Shown: in pieces, positions 57,801 through 64,000 of the stretch
Layout of the letters: each line of letters begins with the position of its first letter
Numbering within the stretch: position 1 is the first letter of the stretch
Source of the DNA: Amblyornis subalaris
Taxonomy: Eukaryota; Chordata; Aves; Passeriformes; Ptilonorhynchidae
Direction of reading: 5' to 3'
Length of the DNA stretch: 64,000 nucleotides
Assembly: GCA_018881555.1 (NCBI GenBank)
Contig: JACAXG010000068.1
Coordinates: 1,454,198 to 1,518,197, forward strand
Made by a program: the position numbers and the translations under genes
Notes under the pieces: model-generated
What the model saw: the letters and a program-made list of their open reading frames with translations, nothing else
The model's database searches: none
What the model was told of the DNA's origin: nothing

Positions 57801-60650
57801 AAAACTGCTGGCTGCTCTTGAGCCCTGACACCTCCGATGTGAGATGACATCTGACATCTCTTGTGCTCAGCCAGCTCTGGAGCACCTTGATCTCTAAATT
57901 TTAACTTAACATTTCAGTTTCTAATGATGATTGCAAAACTGGCAAGCAGGACAGAGTCTTATTTTGCTTTTTTTACCTGGTTGTTTTCCGGAGTAAGATT
58001 CTCAATGGATGATAAATCCATTTAAAGCTTAATACAGGCTGTATTCTTACAGTTGAGTTTTTTAGTGCTAAGACTGCAGTGTGTAGCTATAAACACTTAT
58101 TTAAGCAGGTGTACAGATGGATGTGGATATGGGTTCTTGGTTTTCTGGATGTTTCTGTCACTGGCTGAATCGAATGTTATTTTCATTAGATTTGGTTGTT
58201 ACTTTTGATTTGTCTGTGTGCATTTGACTCAAAATTGGGGAAAAAATGGTGCTTCAGGATGATTAAATGCATAAAGCAGTTAAGCTTACTGTCTACAGGA
58301 GGAGAAAATAAGTTTATAAGATTTTTGTACATTAAAATTGATTTACTAAAGTAACTTGGTAGATATAAAGTTGAAGTAGTTGTAATATAAACCATGCAGA
58401 AACTTCCATTTACTTGCCTTGAGTGTGACTGAGAAGAAAGGGGGGAGTGTTTCTGGCTCTGTGGTTGTGCAGTGTGAGTGGGAGAAGGTCAAGAATGAGC
58501 AGGGAACTGAGGATTCCTGTGCTGGACACAGTCCTGCCCTGCCTGGTGCAGGTCATTTCCCTGGATTGAGGAACTTCATCCTGCTCTGGGATCAAGGGCT
58601 GTTTTCCTTGCCGATTCTCTCTCAAGTTCCTAAGCTTTTTCCCAGCAAACCATAATACCTTGCTCGTCGTCTTTAAAACNTCCTTCTGGGTGAATCCACA
58701 CTCCAGATTTTTACTTAATTCCCACACTTTCCCTCTGCTTGGCCTCCTGATCACCGCAAATCCTCTTTATCCCAGTGAATTGTGAATATGGAAAACTTCC
58801 TTGAAATAATGCTCCGTACGAGCAAGAGATAATTATGTTTATCTATTTCGTGCAAACCCAGCTTTCACAGCACATTAAATCTGAGAAGTGGAGCGTTTGG
58901 AAAGAGCAGCATCACGGCTGAGCAGCCAATCTATGGGCTGCTGTCACCACTTCAGAAGGATGCTCCTGCCAGCTCTGCCCTTTTCCTTGCTGCTTCCCGT
59001 GATTTCGGTCAGCCGAATTCCTGCAAGGGTGGGATGAAAACTGGAAACTCTCTTTGCCAGCAGGAGCAAAGTTGGTTTCTTTTACTACAATATCCAGACT
59101 CTTCACATGGTTTGGATTGACCCATTGGGGCTTTTTAAGAGCTGGGGAGTGGGGCTTGCTAACACTTTACTTTCCAAACCCTTGTTTGGCTGACTTTGTG
59201 GCAGTTTCAGTTTTGCTTTCATTCAGGCTTTCAGATACAGCAGAAGTTATCTATTGCTGAACTCGGCTACTGATCAGAAACAAAATTTATGGGCTTTTTT
59301 ATTAACACAAGGCTTAAGATTGCAGCTGCCACCCCATAAATTTTAAGTAAGGCAGCTGAAGTGGATTATTTTATACTTTGTGAAACAGCTCAGAATGCAA
59401 ACGCTTAACGAGATTGGACCCAGCAGACACATCAGGCAGCAGCTTTACAGAGCTGGCGTGCACACACTGAGGCAAAAATGAACATGTAAAGGCCAGGCGT
59501 GCTTTTGAGACACATAAACCAGTATTGATTCACAAAATAGGTACTTTCAAGTGTTGAGATGAGCATTTAGACAGGTGTAGCTGTGCCTGATGAAGAACAG
59601 AGGGGTTTTGCCCTTTCATTGATAAAGATGTAGTTAATAACTCAGGCTCATTTCTGCTCCACAAATCAATCACAAGGCTTTTACTCAGCCCTTTCGGTAA
59701 CCTCCTACTCCTTAACAAGNAAGACAGCTCTCCCTTGAGGCCAGGATTGTAGCTCTGGATAAGNATCCCTCTGGAGCAGTGGTTGGTTTCCACCTGCTCC
59801 TTGTGGTGGGAATTCATAAAACTGATTTTTGCTGTATGTGATAGAGAATCATGAAGATATATGAGATCAAGAAGATCTGAGATAAAGTGCTCAAACACTT
59901 CAAATATTGAAATTGGATTTTTTTTTTCAAGGTGCTCATTTGCCAAAATCTAACCAGCAAAAAACATGGGAGGTGGTTACTGCCTTTCCATGTGTCTCCA
60001 GGGGAGAGAGTCCATCCTTATTCCAGGACAGCACTGAACAGCTCAACTGGAGAGTTAGGAGCTCTAATGGAATGTGCCCCTTTCCAAGGACTGTGACGCA
60101 GCTGTGGGAAAAGACTTCCCCTGGACTGGCAGGGTTTCTGTAGCTCATAGTCCTGAAGTGCAAGGTCTGGGGACTGAGAGCTGCTGGTGTTTCTGAAATA
60201 TTTTCAAAATCTTGCCTTGCATTTTGATCTGATGCACTCAGTTCCCATCTCACATATATTGCATTATCAACAAAGAAGAGTTTGCGTCGTGCTCATTGTC
60301 TGCTGTTGGGTTTATTGGAATTCATAATCTCAGTTGTGTATTAAAAATAATGGTAAATGTTGACACGGCATCTCCCTTTTTTAATTTCCTGCCTTTTCCC
60401 AGGACCTCAGCATCAGTTGGTTGTTTTTTCAACCACTGTCACAGTAGCCTTGACCCGAAGACCATTCCAAATGATGTTCCCTCTGTGCTGCCAAGTCAAT
60501 ATTTTCTGTCTGCTNTTCTGTAAATACCTCACATTATTAAGTCCCTGTCTTTTATTACATCTCACTGAGGCCTCGCTCCTGGGATCGGGCAAATATTTGC
60601 CTCCCTGGAAAGGCAGTGAGACTCAAACACAAAGAAGCACCTCTTAAGTG
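57801..60650. other. Unique non-coding sequence with two further element-like stretches
   Basis: No gene is supported. The parts at about 58780-58910 (GATAATTATGTTTATCTATT) and 59275-59420 (TTTTTATTAACACAAGGC, ACGCTTAACGAGATTGG) look constrained but show no decisive motif. The minus-strand frame 59530-59946 (138 codons) contains two N bases and no domain. Confidence 0.4.
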
Positions 60651-60654
60651 ATTT

Positions 60655-60765
60655 TTTCCCATGTGCCTAATTAAGGTGGCTATTTGTATGTGTTGTTTAA
60701 AGCAGCCTAATTAGCCATATCATCCTGCACAACATCACTCTTCCTCTCTTTAATTGTGCAGCTCA
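60655..60765. promoter_or_regulatory. Candidate enhancer-like stretch with paired GCCTAATTA motifs
   Basis: The 9-mer GCCTAATTA occurs at 60665-60673 and again at 60705-60713, 40 bp apart, each containing the TAATTA core bound by many homeodomain proteins. A third TTTAATTG core lies near 60750. The sequence is unique and free of N calls. The motifs are certain; regulatory function is inferred. Confidence 0.3.
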
Positions 60766-63377
60766 TTCCTGTGCTGTGGTGGAGGTGTCCTGTGTGTCAG
60801 TGTGTTCTCTCTGGGTCCTGGTTGTGTCTGAGAATTTCAGGTGTATGACAGCTCTAGAGAGAGCACGTGGGTTCGGTTTTTGAGAACATATGTCATGTGT
60901 GGCATTTCCAGGGTGTATTCCTGTGCTAAAGGGACATTGGGACATTTCACAGTGGGACATGCAGGAGCTCAGGATTTTGAGAACAAACCTCGCTGCACCT
61001 TGCAGCCTCTCTCAGATGCTGAGGTGTGTGCTGGCTTTAAACTTTATACATCAATTAAAAGAAAGCCACTGCTGTAATCTGGGAAGGATATGGATGACAG
61101 GCTTATGGACGATGTCAGTTTAGTTTGCTATAACTAGTTATTATGTAAATAATCAAGATTCATACATGTTTTGTTCCAGCTAATGCAGGAGACTTTTGTG
61201 CTCTTTTAAGAACTTGAAACATGAAATCTTTGTAAATCAGCTTAATGTGATACCATGTCTAGGAGTTTAGTAAACTCCCTTCACTGAACTACATTTGGAT
61301 GAAGACTTACTGGCTTCAGCCACTTTATGTGCCTTTTTCTATCTGTTGTCCAACAGAAGTACTAACACTCTTTTCCAGTTTATTTTGCCTAAAGCAGAAA
61401 ATCTACTAAATGACTCTGGAAATAGAGGCTTGAATAATAATGCAAGCATTTAGAAGATGCGTGCTTTAGCCACATCACCCTTTTTCAACTTGGGATAAAA
61501 TATTAAAAATAAATTCCAGACTTTTTGTAATGGGAGTTTTATTATTCCTTTGTGGTGATATGGAATTGGAGATGTTCTTACTGGGTCATATCCATGGGAG
61601 TGGGNGGATTGTTTTGAGTGAATATTTCCCCCTTTCACTCTTGCTCTGACAAATTCATCTGATTATTCTTTTAAATGGGCTGACCTAGAATGAAGTATTT
61701 TCTCTANGTCTGAATACCCTACAGAAGTGACACTTCCACATTGATAGGCAAATACCTCTCTTTCTGAATGTTGGCACTCCAATGACAGAAAAACGGAGGA
61801 AAAAGTTAACTTACAAACTTTTCAACAGANTTTGAAACCAGATTCAGAGTTAAAAATGTAATATTTAATAATAAGGAATAAATATTGTGTAGCACCTTCT
61901 TGCAGAGTAGCTTTGCTGTTGAAGATGTGTGTTGGTAAACAAGTTGATTGGCTCCCTGGTTCCAGTGCACAGATAAGGGTNTTAAAGTTGAAAATGGACT
62001 TATGGCTGTTCTTTAAAGCTTGGTGTATCTGAAGTGGGTTCAAAAGGAATTATTAATGTCCACGCAGAGTGGGAGGACTAATGTTTTTTTTTTTTCTTCT
62101 TTCATTTTAAACATACTTCCTATTACCCCCTTTGAAAACCTCAATATAACTTTAAAGAGGTCAAGCTCAAAATTCCAGCTTCAGAAAGACAAAGTATGTC
62201 CTGTGGGCAGGCACTGAGGCTCTCCCACTCGTGTTGGCTGGAGCTGTTGGCACCTAAGAGTGGAAGAGGCTTCAGGCATTAAATTAATGCTCTCATATTG
62301 TTCGATGTGTGGAGCATCAGCTGGGAGAAGCTTGTGTATGAATGAAGTTGTTCCCTTTTATTTCATNTGTAGTTTGTAAGGTTTCAGAACTTGGACTGTG
62401 CTTTTTCTTGTGTTTCTCAGCCCGNGTTGGTAAGTTTGGTTTGATTAAGTGTGTTTGCTTTGCTGTTTGCTTTGCAACTCTTNGAGTTACAAGCCTGAAC
62501 CTTTTGCAGTATCCTAAAGCAGATCTGAGTAATGAAAGCCATAGAGGATTTCCCTGTGTCTGCTGACACAGAGCTNGGGTCAGGCAGCTGCCTTAGGAAG
62601 GGAAAATGATTTTTCACCAACTGTTAGCACTCGTGATTTCCTTTAGATGATATTTCTAAGTGGCAGGCAGGGCACCCACGACAAAGCCACGCNGTCCATG
62701 GGGTGGTCAAGAGGAGAGAGGAGGCAGAGAGGGTTCGTGGGGCACTGAATCAGCGTGGAGAGAAAAGAACTGCAGGGAGCTGTGCTGAGCCTTTGTGTTC
62801 TGGGCAGAGGAGTCTGACAAAAGAGAGGTGGATGGGGAGAAACATTAAGGAATAAAATGTCGCCTGTGAACGTCAGCATTGTCCTCACTCNGTACCAGCG
62901 AACTCTCAGGAGTGTTGGACGGATGGCAGCTTCCCTGNTGAGCGGAGGAGGGAATTTAGGGTTTGTTCCAGCCTTTTAGTTANACACAGGAAACAAAAAA
63001 GTTGTGTTCTTACCACAAACTGGAGGACTTGGGGTTTTTTACCCTCCTTTTTCTTTCTCAAGAGTTTGCACACATCAGCAACTTGTATGTCAGTTTTTGC
63101 ACCTTTTTTATTTGACTTAAATGATGTCTCTCTTTCCTACACCNGTTCTCGCAGGAACAATTTATTACAAATTACTTGAATTAGATGTTCTGTGAGTTTA
63201 AAACTCAGAANACACTGTATATTTCTGTGAAATATCCACCCTGTTTATAGTTACCATCATTCCGTTTCTCCCTTGCCTGAGTGCTGGGTAAGAGCTGCAG
63301 ATCTGAGCTCCAGCGAGAGCCCTTTTCCCTCCTGAGCCAGTGGAAGCTGTTCATGGTCAACTCCTCAATGCTGAATT
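60766..63377. other. Unique non-coding sequence
   Basis: No gene, RNA or transposon is recognised. A T run lies near 62085-62096. N calls become frequent after 62,370. Confidence 0.5.
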
Positions 63378-63431
63378 TGAGTTAACTTGAGCAATGAGTT
63401 ATGCTCATTATGAGTTAACTTGAGCAATGAG
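63378..63431. repeat. Tandem duplication, 33-bp period
   Basis: The 21-mer that begins TGAGTTAACTTGAGC and ends AATGAG occurs identically at 63378-63398 and 63411-63431. The intervening 12 bases complete a 33-bp unit, of which the second copy is partial. An inverted repeat AATGAG / CTCATT sits inside the unit. Confidence 0.9.
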
Positions 63432-64000
63432 GCTGCTAAACTTTTGCCTTAGTGGTCTTACATTAAAATATGCATTGGTCACCTTTTTAGTGTTCTGGCT
63501 CTTACCTGATGCTTCTATAAAAGCAAAACAGTGTCTGGGACATAATGTGCTCCAAGGAGAAGATGAAAAATCAAAACTCAAGTGACAGATGTTCCTCATG
63601 ACACTTAATTCTCTGCTGGAAGCACGACACTGATGAGGGCTGGATGAGAACNCACAACTGCAGATCCTCCTCTTGTCATACAGGGATGAGTGAGTGTGCA
63701 AGGCAATTAATGTCAGCAGAGTGGCTCCACTCTGATTTACACTGATGTTACTGAGCTNAAAAACATGCCCTTAATCACATTTGAAGTCTGGCAAACCGAA
63801 AACTTTTCCTCTTGCAGATTGTAGTTGTAACATTTAAAGTGAAATCATAAATCTCTCCTGCCCCTGCTGCTCTTGCTGCCCTGTCCTTTCAGGTTTCCCG
63901 GGGCCTGAGGGGGCCCCTTTCATCTCCTAATTGAGGTAAAGTGGGATACTTTTTCTGCTGAATCCTGGTTTTACGTGCTTAAAAGCTCTTCCTTCGGGCA
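63432..64000. other. Unique non-coding sequence to the window edge
   Basis: No gene is supported. The minus-strand frame 63408-63701 includes an N and has no domain. Confidence 0.5.

Noticed and set aside
1..64000. Idea that N calls mark mutated CpG sites
   Set aside because: Among the first two dozen Ns, only about half have a preceding C or following G, close to chance expectation.
1..64000. CRISPR arrays, bacterial operons, tRNA or rRNA genes
   Set aside because: No regularly spaced repeats, ribosome-binding-site-led gene strings, tRNA B-box-type signals or rRNA segments were seen; the repeat content is avian.

Overview
The window is vertebrate nuclear DNA, almost certainly from a bird and plausibly a passerine. 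The evidence is its repeats. It carries many 3'-truncated CR1 LINE copies ending in the GATTCTATGA-type tail. It also carries one solitary avian endogenous-retrovirus LTR of the kind that ends in ACCACGACA. Introns or intergenic DNA dominate, with low CpG, homopolymer tracts and scattered single N calls. I found no bacterial, phage or plasmid feature, no CRISPR array, and no rRNA or tRNA gene.

I cannot support any host protein-coding gene. Open frames are all short (at most about 183 codons), usually overlap other frames, often run through N bases, and match no protein family I recognise. The few coding-like stretches with a real explanation are decayed C-terminal pieces of the CR1 ORF2 reverse-transcriptase protein. 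The window is therefore best read as intergenic DNA or the inside of a very large intron.

Layout. Positions 1-5,600 are repeat-rich: three CR1 copies, plus a roughly 300-bp direct duplication (1,014-1,325 and 2,791-3,093) that no repeat family I know explains. Positions 5,600-29,000 are mostly unique sequence with one short CR1 fragment, simple repeats, two CpG-enriched blocks (8,402-8,765 and 24,895-25,370) and a possible retroposed mRNA 3' end (near 21,700). Positions 29,090-31,070 hold a CR1, a compact CpG-dense block and the solo LTR. Positions 31,070-47,000 are long unique sequence with conserved-element-like stretches and one old CR1 tail. Positions 47,000-55,720 hold four more CR1 pieces. 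Positions 55,720-64,000 are unique AT-rich sequence with further candidate regulatory stretches and a 33-bp tandem duplication.

The most interesting signals are the duplicated 5' segment, the compact CpG block at 29.66-29.90 kb, the palindromic pair of TCF/LEF-type motifs at 31.75 kb, the paired GCCTAATTA motifs at 60.7 kb, and a probable ancient amniote repeat at 42.6 kb. Conserved-element calls are judgments from sequence texture and motifs only, because no alignment was available.
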